From NCBI GenBank assembly GCA_029778535.1, contig JAKOQB010000143.1, positions 217,307 through 281,306 on the forward strand: a stretch of 64,000 nucleotides of DNA, read 5' to 3'. The first letter of the stretch is position 1. Each line of letters begins with the position of its first letter. Source of the stretch: Pseudomonadota bacterium (lineage in GTDB: Bacteria; Pseudomonadota; Gammaproteobacteria; Burkholderiales; Burkholderiaceae_F). The notes under the pieces are model-generated. The model was not told the origin of the DNA. It worked only from the letters and a program-made list of their open reading frames with translations, and ran no database searches. The position numbers and the translations under genes are program-made. Below, piece by piece: positions 1 through 8,084 of this stretch.

Positions 1-155
1 AACTGCTTCATGCCGTACCGGTCGAGCAGGAACACGCGGACGGGGATGCCGTGCGTGGCGGGCAGGGTTTCGCCATTCGTGCGCACGGCGAGGAAAGCGT
101 AGTCATCGAGCGCGCGCGCCGCCGAAACGCTGCCATGGATTCCAGGCGCCCACGA
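1..155 (-). pseudogene. Sulfite-oxidase-like molybdopterin domain fragment
   Basis: The minus-strand frame that runs off the left window edge reads ALDDYAFLAVRTNGETLPAT followed by HGIPVRVFLLDRYGMKQ. This matches the late part of the oxidoreductase molybdopterin-binding domain (MNGEPLPxxHGxPLRLxxPxxYGxK) of sulfite oxidase/YedY-like enzymes, which carry the Mo-pterin cofactor in the periplasm. Codon third positions are GC-rich here, as in real genes. Going upstream the frame meets a TGA at 156-158, with no ATG, GTG or TTG in between. About 100 residues that should precede this segment are not found in any frame up to 360, so the gene looks 5'-truncated or frameshifted. It continues beyond the window. 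Confidence 0.5.
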
Positions 156-362
156 TCACGCTCTGCCAAAGCGCGCCTCGCGGCGTTACGAATGCGTTCG
201 CCGGCGGCACGTGCCGCTACCGGCGTGCCCAGCCGACCGGGCGAGTTGTTCGACCGCCGGTTGGAACAATCGTTCAGGGCGGCTGCGCTGCGTCCATCCG
301 ACATAGCACGCGCGGCTTCTCCGGCCGCAGCGCCGAACCCCGGCGGCTGCGCGCCGGCGCAG

Positions 363-557
363 CTACGTCAGATCGATCTCGCCCTCCACCGTGTGCGCGA
401 GGCCGGCTTCGTCCGCCGTCAGCACCATCCTGACCTTGAGCTTGCCACTTCCGCGCAGGCCCTTCTCGCGAACGACGCGCTCGATCTCCTGCTGCGAGGT
501 CACGCCGACGTGCTTGAGGAACTTGCGCAGCGACACGCTGAAGTTGTCGTCGTCCAT
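363..557 (-). CDS. DUF6494 family small protein
   Basis: This 64-residue protein begins MDDDNFSVSLRKFLKHVGVT and ends with a beta-rich segment (VRMVLTADEAG, then VEGEIDLT). The pattern of an N-terminal amphipathic helix with KFLKxVGVTSQxEIE followed by a short beta hairpin is that of DUF6494, a small cytosolic family of unknown function common in proteobacteria. The start at 557 was preferred over an upstream ATG at 596 because homologues start at MxxDxF and an AGGA lies about 10 bases before it. It lies 84 bases downstream of the 293-aa gene and may share its transcript. Confidence 0.75.
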   Translation of the reverse strand: MDDDNFSVSLRKFLKHVGVTSQQEIERVVREKGLRGSGKLKVRMVLTADEAGLAHTVEGEIDLT

Positions 558-641
558 CGATCGCATCATCCTGTTGTTTCGGACAACGCCAAGCATAGAT
601 GCGCCCCGCCGCGCGCAGGTCGCGGCGCTTGCTCCGGGCGC

Positions 642-1523
642 TCAGAACATCCGGCACGCGCGCGGGTTGGCCACCGCATCGGCGCCCTTGGCTTCCTCCG
701 GCGTCATGTCGACCGCGACCACGTAGCGGCGGAAGTCGTACCGCAGTTCGCGCGTCTGCGAAGTGGCGTCGATCGCCCACACCGGCACGTACAGGCGCTG
801 GAAGTCGGTCGGCGTCATCGCGTAGTAGCCGAAGGTCACCGCCTTGACCGCGACCACGGCGTCCTTGTTGCGCAGGTGGAAGAACGCCGGATCACGCATG
901 AAGCGCTCGAGCGCCGTCGTCGGGCTGATCGCGGCGGCCGCCGGCGCCTTCGATGGGAAGCGCCAGAAGTAGATGAGCTGCGCCGGCGCGTCTTCGCCGG
1001 CAAACGTGACCTTGATCTTCCCGCCGGGACCCAGCACGCGATGCTCGCCGAGCGAGAACGCGTAGTTGACGTCGACCGCAGTGCGCACGCTGTTCGGCTT
1101 GCCGTCGCGCTCCTGCACGTCGGCTTCGACGTGCGTCACGCTCGCGACGCTGGCCGCGGTCGCATCGAGCCCGTGCCGCTCGAGCAGCGCGGCAGCGAGC
1201 TTGCGCGCCCGCGCCTCGTCCGGCAGGCGGCCCGCGGCCGCGCGCTCCTGGTAGGCAAGGCGGTGATCGGTCCACCACAGCGAATCGCTCGGCGCATACA
1301 GTTCGAGCGACTCATGCTCGTTGCGCAGCACGAAGCGGGCGCCCTCGCTGACCGGGTCGCCCTCGAAGCCGAACGTCTTCTGCGCCGACCGCACGCGGCG
1401 TGCCAGGTCCTTCGCGTACTTCTCGTCGCGGCTGCTCAGCGACGCGAAGCGCGTCGCGCGGTACATCGGGATCCTGCCGAGCGGCTTGGGCAGGCGCTCG
1501 GGCAGCTTGAACAGTTCGTTCAT
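642..1523 (-). CDS. Hypothetical 293-aa protein, partner of DUF6345 gene
   Basis: I do not recognise a named family. The 293-residue protein starts at ATG 1523 behind a strong GAGGGGAG ribosome site; the frame is open further upstream but that part overlaps the neighbouring gene. There is no signal peptide or membrane helix. Two similar modules can be seen: an alpha/beta segment around residues 75-150, and a later stretch with VKAVTFGYYAMTPTDFQRLY followed by VPVWAID. That later stretch resembles the PepSY/propeptide-like regions that precede DUF6345 domains in other proteins (inference). It follows the DUF6345 gene by 10 bases, so the two are almost certainly cotranscribed, perhaps as split halves of one ancestral protein. 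Confidence 0.6.
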   Translation of the reverse strand: MNELFKLPERLPKPLGRIPMYRATRFASLSSRDEKYAKDLARRVRSAQKTFGFEGDPVSEGARFVLRNEHESLELYAPSDSLWWTDHRLAYQERAAAGRLPDEARARKLAAALLERHGLDATAASVASVTHVEADVQERDGKPNSVRTAVDVNYAFSLGEHRVLGPGGKIKVTFAGEDAPAQLIYFWRFPSKAPAAAAISPTTALERFMRDPAFFHLRNKDAVVAVKAVTFGYYAMTPTDFQRLYVPVWAIDATSQTRELRYDFRRYVVAVDMTPEEAKGADAVANPRACRMF

Positions 1524-1533
1524 CTCGCTCCCC

Positions 1534-2214
1534 TCAGCACGCGCCGCGCAGGTAGAAGCGCGCCGTGGGGTTGACCGGATCGGCGCTGACGAAGCCCTTG
1601 CCGTGCCAGTGATCGTTGAAGGTATCGGTGCCCGCGGCGTCGGCGCGCAGGTACGCCCAGTTGGTATCGGAGCCCTCGGTCTCAACGCAGGCGCGGATCC
1701 ACGCGTCGCGCACCGACCAGCCGCTGTTCAGGCGCTCGGCGAACTTCTTGCCGCGGTCGCCGCTGTCGCCGCACGTCGTGTCGAAACCGAGCATGATGTG
1801 CAGCCCGGCGAACACCGCGCCGAGACGGCTGAACACGTTCAGGTTGTCGCGCTCGAGCACCAGGCAGGCGTCGAACACGATCCACTCGCAGTCTCGGTTG
1901 CCGAGCTTCAGCTCCGACGGCTTGGCCTCGCCGTCGTCGTAGCTGGTCACGCCGAAAAACGCGCCGTTGCGGCTGCCATGTCCCGAGAAGAACACGATGT
2001 CGACGTCGTCCGCGTAGATCTGGTCGGTGCCCGCCGCCGGCGCGCCGACGCCGCTTTCCTCGAAATCGCGGTCCCATGCCAGGTCGTCGCCGTACTCGAA
2101 GCGCCGGACGCCCGACAGCGTGTTGTAGAAGCCGCGCGCGTTGTCATCGTTGTTCTTCAGGTCGCTGGCGCGGCCGTGATACTTGTTCGCCCATTCGATG
2201 CCGATCGTTCCCAT
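1534..2214 (-). CDS. DUF6345 protein with caspase-like His/Cys pair
   Basis: This 226-residue protein begins MGTIGIEWANKYHGR at ATG 2214, preceded by GGAGGAGAGGC. The core has a hydrophobic strand ending in a His (VDIVFFSGHGSRNGAFFGV) and, about 45 residues later, a strand ending in a Cys (CEWIVFDACLVL). His-Gly after one strand and Asp-Ala-Cys after the next is the arrangement of the catalytic dyad in caspase-fold (clan CD) peptidases. A further TCGDSGDRGKKFAE stretch and C-terminal Trp/His-rich residues follow. Membership of DUF6345 is from family recognition; the peptidase idea is inference. It lacks a signal peptide, so it is probably cytoplasmic. It is followed directly by the 293-aa gene. 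Confidence 0.7.
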   Translation of the reverse strand: MGTIGIEWANKYHGRASDLKNNDDNARGFYNTLSGVRRFEYGDDLAWDRDFEESGVGAPAAGTDQIYADDVDIVFFSGHGSRNGAFFGVTSYDDGEAKPSELKLGNRDCEWIVFDACLVLERDNLNVFSRLGAVFAGLHIMLGFDTTCGDSGDRGKKFAERLNSGWSVRDAWIRACVETEGSDTNWAYLRADAAGTDTFNDHWHGKGFVSADPVNPTARFYLRGAC

Positions 2215-2592
2215 GCCTCTCCTCCGTGTCGATTCGGCCGCGCGGCCCTCCGCGCGCGCCGAGCACACCACAGTGTCGGCGCGCGTCGCGGTGCCGGCGA
2301 GCGAATATTCGACGGGAAACTGACGCGATGGCGTCAGTCCGGGCGCGCGACCACGTTCGCGCGCGGCCGATCGGCGCTACCGCCGATTGCCGCGATGCGC
2401 GCTTCCCGGACGGTTTTGCGCTCGCAGGCGAGCGCATCGACACGATGCACGGCGAGCCGATGGCCGGGCCGACCTGCACGCGCCTGCACGCGATTGACGT
2501 ATTCGTGCGGCCCGCCGACGATGCGTTCGCGCCGCAGCGCGAGTAGTGCCGGCGATTGACGCTCATGCGCTGGTCCGACGGCTCGACGCAAC
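2215..2592. other. Gene-free stretch, probable decayed sequence
   Basis: No complete gene is supported in these 378 bases. On the plus strand a frame ending at TAG 2546 reads FPDGFALAGERIDTMHGEPM then AGPTCTRLHAIDVFVRP with GC-rich third positions. It could be the tail of a lost gene, but it has no convincing start or family. The stretch lies between the divergent DUF6345 unit and a truncated cupin, consistent with local decay. The ribosome site and promoter of the DUF6345 gene must lie at its left end. Confidence 0.35.
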
Positions 2593-2847
2593 CTTGTCCT
2601 GCAGGGCCACCCGACGCTGCACACCGATGAAGGCCGAACGCGCCTCGCGCCGGGGATGTGCGCGGGATTCAGGGCCGGGACAGGCAATGGCCACCGCTTG
2701 ATCAACGAAACCGACTCGGACGTTATCTACCTCGAGATCGGCGACCGGACGGCCGCTGACGAGTGCACCTACCCCGACGACGACCTGAAGGCGATGCGGG
2801 TCGACGGGACGTGGAAGCCCCTCCACAAGGACGGCACGCCGTATTGA
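2593..2847 (+). pseudogene. 5'-truncated cupin-domain protein
   Basis: The open frame reads LVLQGHPTLHTDEGRTRLAP, then GMCAGFRAGTGNGHRLIN and YLEIGDRTAADECTYPDDDL, ending HKDGTPY. This is the second half of a widespread single-domain cupin family (CAGFKAGxGNGHxLxNRS...YLEVGDR...YPDDDL...HKDGTPY) whose full length is about 150-160 residues. The first cupin motif with its metal-binding histidines (around RHWHxxxDE) should lie just upstream but is not present in any frame. The gene is therefore a remnant of about 84 codons; the only internal ATG, at 2656, would give a 63-residue protein without the metal site. Confidence 0.65.
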
Positions 2848-2869
2848 TGCGCCAATCCCGCCGGCATGC

Positions 2870-4246
2870 CTACGACCCGGAATCCTTCAGCCTGCGCAGC
2901 AGCGAAACGGCGAATGCCGCCAACAGCGCGACCGCACCGAGCAGGATCGCCCACAACGCGGCCGTGCGCGCATCGACGCCCAGCACCGTCTTCGGGACAG
3001 CCGCGGCGCGGCTTTCGTCGACGCGCGCCGGCCCGAGTGTGGCCGGCGCCAACGACTGCTCCGCCTGCGGCCTGTAACCCGGAATCAGCGTCGAAATCGG
3101 CAGCGCTGCGCGTTCGGCTTTTCCATTGCCGATCGCGAGCGAATAAGGCCCGGCGCCGCGGGCGAGGAAGACGAAGTCGCGTGGCGGCAGCCGCAGCGCA
3201 GCCTCGGGCGCGGCATTGCCGAACGAACCTCCGCCGTCGAGCGCCAGCTTGATCGCCTGATAGCTGCCGGGCTGCACGTCGAGCGCGGGACTGAACGCGT
3301 CGCTGCCGTCGCGCCGGACGCGGTAGACGACGCCGCGGCTGATCGCGATCCAGGGATCGCCGAGCCGGCGGCGGCCGAGCACGGTGACGGGCGCGAGCGC
3401 GTTGGCTTCGGCGAGCCGTACGTCGAGCTGCGTGAAGCGAACGGGTGTCGGCACGCTCCACTCGATCTCGCGCGCCTCGACGCGTGACGGAGCGCCGAGC
3501 GGCACACTGATCGACGGCGCGGTCGTCGCGCCTTCGACGGGGATCGTCAGCAGCGCCGCGCTCTTCAGCTCGAATTGCGACGACTGCGCCCACGTCAGGC
3601 GCAGATACTGGCCATCGAGCGCTTCGGCGCGGCTGAACCGCACGGTGGTGCGCGTTTGCTGCGCCTCGCCCTCGCCGAGACGAAACACGGGTTCACCAAG
3701 CGCGAGCGTGCGCCACGTCTTCAGGTCTCGGCTTGCTTCGATCGTCACCGGAACCAGCCGCGCGCGGTCGAACGTCGCGTCGATCTCGACCGCGACGCCG
3801 AGCGCCTTCACGCTGCGCGTATCGAGCAGGTACGCGGCCACGCGGTCGCGCGTGCGCGCGGGCGCGCGATCGCCCTCGACGATCACCGTGGTCGCGCCGC
3901 CCCGCTGGCGAATCTCCATCCGGCCCCCGGCGCCGACGGCCTGTTGCACGCGCGCCTCGATCGGATAGACCGGCAGCGGCAGCGGTGTTTCGCGCGGCGT
4001 CTCGGCGCTCGGCGGCGCGGTCAGCGCGAAAGGCAGCGCTTCGCCCGCGGCGTTGAACACGCGCAGGTCGGCGAGGTCGGGCGACTGACTGAAGCGGATC
4101 ACGTCCGCCGTCAACGGAACGCGGAAATGCGGTCCGGCGCCTTGTGTGGCGAGTTCGAAGCGCGCGGCGAAGTCCTCCGGCTTCGGCTCCGCGGCGAGCG
4201 CGGGCAGCGCGAGCGCCAGCGCGATCAGTGCATGGAGAATGTTCAC
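2870..4246 (-). CDS. DUF3999 domain-containing exported protein
   Basis: This 458-residue protein has an N-terminal signal peptide (NILHALIALALALPALAAEP), a long beta-rich periplasmic region, one hydrophobic helix near the C-terminus (ALWAILLGAVALLAAFAVSL) and a short basic tail RRLKDSG. That layout matches DUF3999, found next to DUF2339 membrane proteins in many proteobacteria; the function is unknown. The GTG start at 4246 overlaps the stop of the DUF2339 gene by 4 bases (GTGA), so translation is probably coupled. It is likely anchored in the inner membrane with its body in the periplasm. Confidence 0.85.
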   Translation of the reverse strand: MNILHALIALALALPALAAEPKPEDFAARFELATQGAGPHFRVPLTADVIRFSQSPDLADLRVFNAAGEALPFALTAPPSAETPRETPLPLPVYPIEARVQQAVGAGGRMEIRQRGGATTVIVEGDRAPARTRDRVAAYLLDTRSVKALGVAVEIDATFDRARLVPVTIEASRDLKTWRTLALGEPVFRLGEGEAQQTRTTVRFSRAEALDGQYLRLTWAQSSQFELKSAALLTIPVEGATTAPSISVPLGAPSRVEAREIEWSVPTPVRFTQLDVRLAEANALAPVTVLGRRRLGDPWIAISRGVVYRVRRDGSDAFSPALDVQPGSYQAIKLALDGGGSFGNAAPEAALRLPPRDFVFLARGAGPYSLAIGNGKAERAALPISTLIPGYRPQAEQSLAPATLGPARVDESRAAAVPKTVLGVDARTAALWAILLGAVALLAAFAVSLLRRLKDSGS

Positions 4247-7002
4247 GTCGCCTCCGACGGTTCGGCCGCGGCCGCCGCCGGCGGCAGCGGCGCGACGTAG
4301 CCGACCAGCAGCATCAGCGCGCCGACGCCGATGAACGCGACGATGCGCTCGGTGCCGCCGGTGTTGGCCAGATCGATCACGAAGAGCTTCAGCACCGTCG
4401 CGCCGAGCAGGGCGGCGCCGACCAGCCACGGCGTGCGCAGGCGGCGGCGCGACGCGAACACCATCAGCGCCATCGCCGTCGCGGTCCACAGCAGCGCGTA
4501 GCCGGTCTGCACGACGAACGATTCGAACAGCGGCGCCGCGTCCCAGTCGACGCCGAAGTAGTGGTGCGCGATGCGCAGCCACACCGTGTTCAGCCACACG
4601 AAGAGCAACGCGCCGATGGTGGCGATCCACGCCGGTTGCGCGCGCAGGGGTGCCGGCAGCTGCCAGTCCGTCGCGGCGATGCGTGCGCGCCACTGCCATG
4701 CGGCGGCGAGCGCGAGCAGCACCGACAGGTCGGTCGGGTTCAGCAGCGGCACGTGCGGCAGCGGCGTGGCGTCGCCCCGCTGCGTGAGCGCGTTCGCCAG
4801 CGCGCCCGCGACCGCAAGAATCGCGACCGGCAGCAGGCCGAACCAGCCGTATGCGCGCGCGTAGCGGTTCATCGGCCAGCGCGCCCGCGCGGCCGGCGAT
4901 GTGGCCGCCTGCGTCATGGCGAACAGCACTGCCGCGAGCGCGGCGAGCGAAGCGGCCGGTCCCCAGCTCGTGTTCCACAATTCGGCGCGGTCGATCAGGT
5001 CGACGCCGAGGCTGCCCGCGAGCAGCACCAGCAGATACACGCCGCCCGCGTGCACGGCAACGAACCAGCGGTGCGCGGCTCCGTCGATCGTGCGCAGCGT
5101 GACGAGATGCGCAGCGATCGCAAGCGGCCAGCAGATCCAGCCCAGGTGCTCGAACACGTGCCGGTACATCAGCACGCCGAACAGCGCCGCGAGCAGCATC
5201 ACCGGAAGCGACGCGTACGCGGGCCAGGTGGCGACCTGCCATCCTCGCTTCAGCCCCGCGCGGCACGCCGCGCTCGCACTGAGCACATACGCTGCCATCA
5301 GCGGGAACAGGCGGTCGAGCGGCTCGACCGCGAATTCGAGCGTGCCGCGCGCGCCGTAGTACTGGCGCGTCAGTTCGAGCACGATCGCGACCATCCACCA
5401 CGCGAAGCCGTACAGCGCGAGCGGCGTGCCGAGCGCGCGTTCGAATTCGTCCCAGGCGTGGCCCTTCACGTAGCGATCAGCTCGCTTGGAGATCAGCCGG
5501 CCGCAGAAGACGGCCGCTGCGGCCAGGATCAGCGCGCCGATGAAGTCCGCGTTCGCGAGCGGCCACGCCTGCGGCAAGCGGAATCCGAGGTGGCGCACGA
5601 ACGCCATCGCCGCGCCGACCTGCAGCAGCAGGCCGAACGCGCGCGCCAGCCGCCGGTCCTGGCGCGCACCGACCCACACGACGCCCGCGCCCTCGAGCGC
5701 CCACGCCGCCGCGGTCCAGCGCGCATCGAGTGCGAGCGGAATCGCCAGCGACGCGAAGATCACGCCGAGCGCGATGAAGCTCTCGACCAGCAGCCGCAAC
5801 TGCTCGAGCCGGCGCTGCGCGAGCAGCCACGCGAGTCCCAGATAAAACGCCGCGACCGCGAGCGCCGACCACGCGAGCCCGTACTCGAAGTGGCGCACCA
5901 GCCCCGCCTGCAGCCCGAAGCCGATCAGGGGTACGCCGAACACGAGCGTCGCGTCGAGGTAGTCGCTGAGCTTCGGCGCGCGGCGCAGCGCGAACAGCAC
6001 CGCGATCGCGACGTACAGCAGAAAGAACCCGGCGAGGAACGGCTGCGTGCTCGCGTAATTCGCCGGCACGAAGCGCAGCACGCCCCACAGCGTGGCGATG
6101 CCGAACGTGAAGGTGAAGCCAACCAGGTTCAGCAGCCGCCAGTCCTTCTTCCACGCGATGCCGAGGATGCCGAGGTTCAGCACCGTGTAGTAGCTGAACA
6201 GTGCCACGTGATCGCCCTGCCCCGTCGACACCAGGATCGGCGTCACGAAGCCGCCGGCTGCGCCGATCACCGCGAGCGCGCGCGAATCCTGTAACAGCGC
6301 AAGCAGTGCGGACAGCGCGCACACCGCGACCATCAGCCCGAACGCCGGCAGCGGCGCGATGAATCCGTACAGGCGCAGCGCCGCGAAGATGGTCAGGTAC
6401 AGGATCGCCACGCCGGCGCCCTGCAGTGTCAGCGCATAGCCGGCCCGGCGCGCGCGCAGGCGAAAGCCGAGCACCAGCAGCACGATCGCGACGAGCCCGA
6501 TGCCCGCGAGCCTGAGCTGCGGCGGAAACAGGCCCTGCTCGGCCGCGAAGCGCGCCAGGAACGCGAGCCCGATGAAGAACACCAGCGCGCCGAGCCGCGC
6601 GACGGTGTTGCCGCCGAGCAGCCAGGCCTTGATGCGCTCGACGGCGATCTCGGGCGCGGAAGGAGGGCGCGGTGTGCTCGCGACGGGTTGCAGCGGGATC
6701 GTTGGAGGTGGTTCTTCAACATCCACGGGTCGCCCCGGCGCAGGCCGGGGCCCAATTTCGGGCGCGGCGATTGGGCCCCGGCCTTCGCCGGGGCGACGGG
6801 GTTCTTCCTGCTTCTCCGGTTCAACCGCAGGCGCTTCCGCTTTCCGCTCGGCGAGCCTCTCCGCAATCCTTCGATCCACCGCCCGCCGCAGCGACCAACC
6901 TGCCAGCGCGCCGAGCGCCGCTCCCACGACCATGTTCGAGCCGTCGAAATGACCCGAGACCAAGCCGAACAGCGCTCCCCACAACGCGCCCCACGCGATC
7001 AT
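4243..7002 (-). CDS. DUF2339 polytopic membrane protein
   Basis: This 919-residue protein starts at ATG 7002 (MIAWGALWGALFGLVSG) behind GGGGGAG. After an N-terminal helix and a proline-rich cytoplasmic linker (about residues 60-120) comes IKAWLLGGNTVARLGALVFF, the signature of DUF2339, then some two dozen hydrophobic helices to the end. Large DUF2339 proteins are inner-membrane proteins of unknown function. The linker contains a 69-base REP element translated in frame (about residues 69-91), an insertion that the disordered linker tolerates. The stop overlaps the DUF3999 start, so the two proteins probably work together in the envelope. Confidence 0.88.
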   Translation of the reverse strand: MIAWGALWGALFGLVSGHFDGSNMVVGAALGALAGWSLRRAVDRRIAERLAERKAEAPAVEPEKQEEPRRPGEGRGPIAAPEIGPRPAPGRPVDVEEPPPTIPLQPVASTPRPPSAPEIAVERIKAWLLGGNTVARLGALVFFIGLAFLARFAAEQGLFPPQLRLAGIGLVAIVLLVLGFRLRARRAGYALTLQGAGVAILYLTIFAALRLYGFIAPLPAFGLMVAVCALSALLALLQDSRALAVIGAAGGFVTPILVSTGQGDHVALFSYYTVLNLGILGIAWKKDWRLLNLVGFTFTFGIATLWGVLRFVPANYASTQPFLAGFFLLYVAIAVLFALRRAPKLSDYLDATLVFGVPLIGFGLQAGLVRHFEYGLAWSALAVAAFYLGLAWLLAQRRLEQLRLLVESFIALGVIFASLAIPLALDARWTAAAWALEGAGVVWVGARQDRRLARAFGLLLQVGAAMAFVRHLGFRLPQAWPLANADFIGALILAAAAVFCGRLISKRADRYVKGHAWDEFERALGTPLALYGFAWWMVAIVLELTRQYYGARGTLEFAVEPLDRLFPLMAAYVLSASAACRAGLKRGWQVATWPAYASLPVMLLAALFGVLMYRHVFEHLGWICWPLAIAAHLVTLRTIDGAAHRWFVAVHAGGVYLLVLLAGSLGVDLIDRAELWNTSWGPAASLAALAAVLFAMTQAATSPAARARWPMNRYARAYGWFGLLPVAILAVAGALANALTQRGDATPLPHVPLLNPTDLSVLLALAAAWQWRARIAATDWQLPAPLRAQPAWIATIGALLFVWLNTVWLRIAHHYFGVDWDAAPLFESFVVQTGYALLWTATAMALMVFASRRRLRTPWLVGAALLGATVLKLFVIDLANTGGTERIVAFIGVGALMLLVGYVAPLPPAAAAAEPSEAT
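6729..6797. repeat. REP-type palindrome inside the DUF2339 gene
   Basis: The element begins GTCGCCCCGGCGCAGGCCGG and ends with its inverted copy, CCGGCCTTCGCCGGGGCGAC, with about 28-base arms and one mismatch. It is 69 bases long, an exact multiple of 3, and is read through without a stop as RRPGEGRGPIAA...[11 protein letters not shown] second copy with the same ends lies at 24144-24213. Such GTCGCCCCGGCG palindromes are dispersed REP/MITE-like units in many proteobacteria. Confidence 0.85.
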
Positions 7003-7046
7003 CGTCTCCCCCGATCCCCCGTCGCCCCCGCGGCACACGCGTCTTG

Positions 7047-8084
7047 TTAGAGAAACGTCTCCGCGATGCGCACCGTGCCCGCGTGCCCGATGTATTCGTA
7101 CTTCATCTCCAGCCACTCCTGCGCGGTCGCGCGGCCGAGCGCGAACAGCTCGGCGAGAAACGCCGGTGCGGTGTTGTACTTGCTCGCCTGGCCATACGAC
7201 TCCATCGCTTCCTCGGCGCCGATCATATGCAGGAAGACGCGCTTGTAGCGCTTCGGGTCGAGGCGCTTCTCGGTGAGCAGCCGCTGAACGAACTCGATCG
7301 AGCGCATCTCGTGGATCAGCGACGCGTTGAAGCTGATCTCGCTGGCGCGGTCGATGATCTCCTGCGCGCTGTCGGGCAGGTCAGCGCGCGTCAGCGGGTT
7401 GATCGGCACCAGGACGACGTCGTTCGCTTTCGTCGCGTACCACAGCGGCCACAGCGCCGGATTGCCCATGTAGCCGCCGTCCCAGAAATGCTCGCCGTCG
7501 ACCTCGACCGCCTGGAACGCGAACGGCAGGCACGCCGACGCGAGCAGCATCGGCAGCCTCAGTTCCTGCTCGCGGAAGATGCGCACGCGGCCGGTGCGCA
7601 CGTTGGTCGCGCAGACGAACAGCTTGAACGGCGAGCGAGCGCGCAGCCGATCGAAGTCGATCAGCGGCTCGAGCACGTTGCGCAGCGGATTGAAGTTCAG
7701 CGGATTGAGCTGGTAGGGCGAGAACACCTGCGACAGCAGTTCGTACCAGATCACCAGCGGATGCCCCGGCAGACCGGAGGATGACCCGCTCCAGCGCGAC
7801 GCCAGCGCGAATACGCTCGGCTGCGCGCCGACCGCGTCCCAGAACTTCTTCAGCGCCGCGCGCGCGCAGTCGCGCGGATCGCGGCGCGCGCTCACGCCGT
7901 CGAGCCAGCCGGAGGCACACACGACCGCGTTCATCGCGCCGGCGCTGGCGCCGGTCACGCCTTCGAAATCGAGACGGCCGTCCTCCAGAAGCGCATCAAG
8001 CACGCCCCACGTGAACGCGCCGTGCGAGCCGCCGCCTTGCAGGGCGAGGTTGATGCGCTTCGTCTGCTTCCCGCGGACTTTCAC
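7047..8084 (-). CDS. Patatin-like phospholipase
   Basis: This 345-residue protein shows the oxyanion motif GGGSHGAF, the nucleophile elbow GASAG (Ser about residue 43) and the second catalytic element DGGYMGNP (Asp about residue 201), so both members of the Ser-Asp dyad are present. Patatin-like enzymes hydrolyse acyl esters of phospholipids. No signal peptide is visible. The GTG start at 8084 overlaps the stop of the MFS-acyltransferase fusion by 4 bases (GTGA). An acyl hydrolase coupled to a lysophospholipid transporter/acyltransferase suggests a deacylation-reacylation cycle in membrane lipid turnover (inference). Confidence 0.88.
   Translation of the reverse strand: MKVRGKQTKRINLALQGGGSHGAFTWGVLDALLEDGRLDFEGVTGASAGAMNAVVCASGWLDGVSARRDPRDCARAALKKFWDAVGAQPSVFALASRWSGSSSGLPGHPLVIWYELLSQVFSPYQLNPLNFNPLRNVLEPLIDFDRLRARSPFKLFVCATNVRTGRVRIFREQELRLPMLLASACLPFAFQAVEVDGEHFWDGGYMGNPALWPLWYATKANDVVLVPINPLTRADLPDSAQEIIDRASEISFNASLIHEMRSIEFVQRLLTEKRLDPKRYKRVFLHMIGAEEAMESYGQASKYNTAPAFLAELFALGRATAQEWLEMKYEYIGHAGTVRIAETFL

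Noticed and set aside
4144..6294. Plus-strand open frame of 716 codons opposite DUF2339
   Set aside because: It is Gln/Arg/Glu-rich with no family, while the minus strand encodes a clear polytopic membrane protein.
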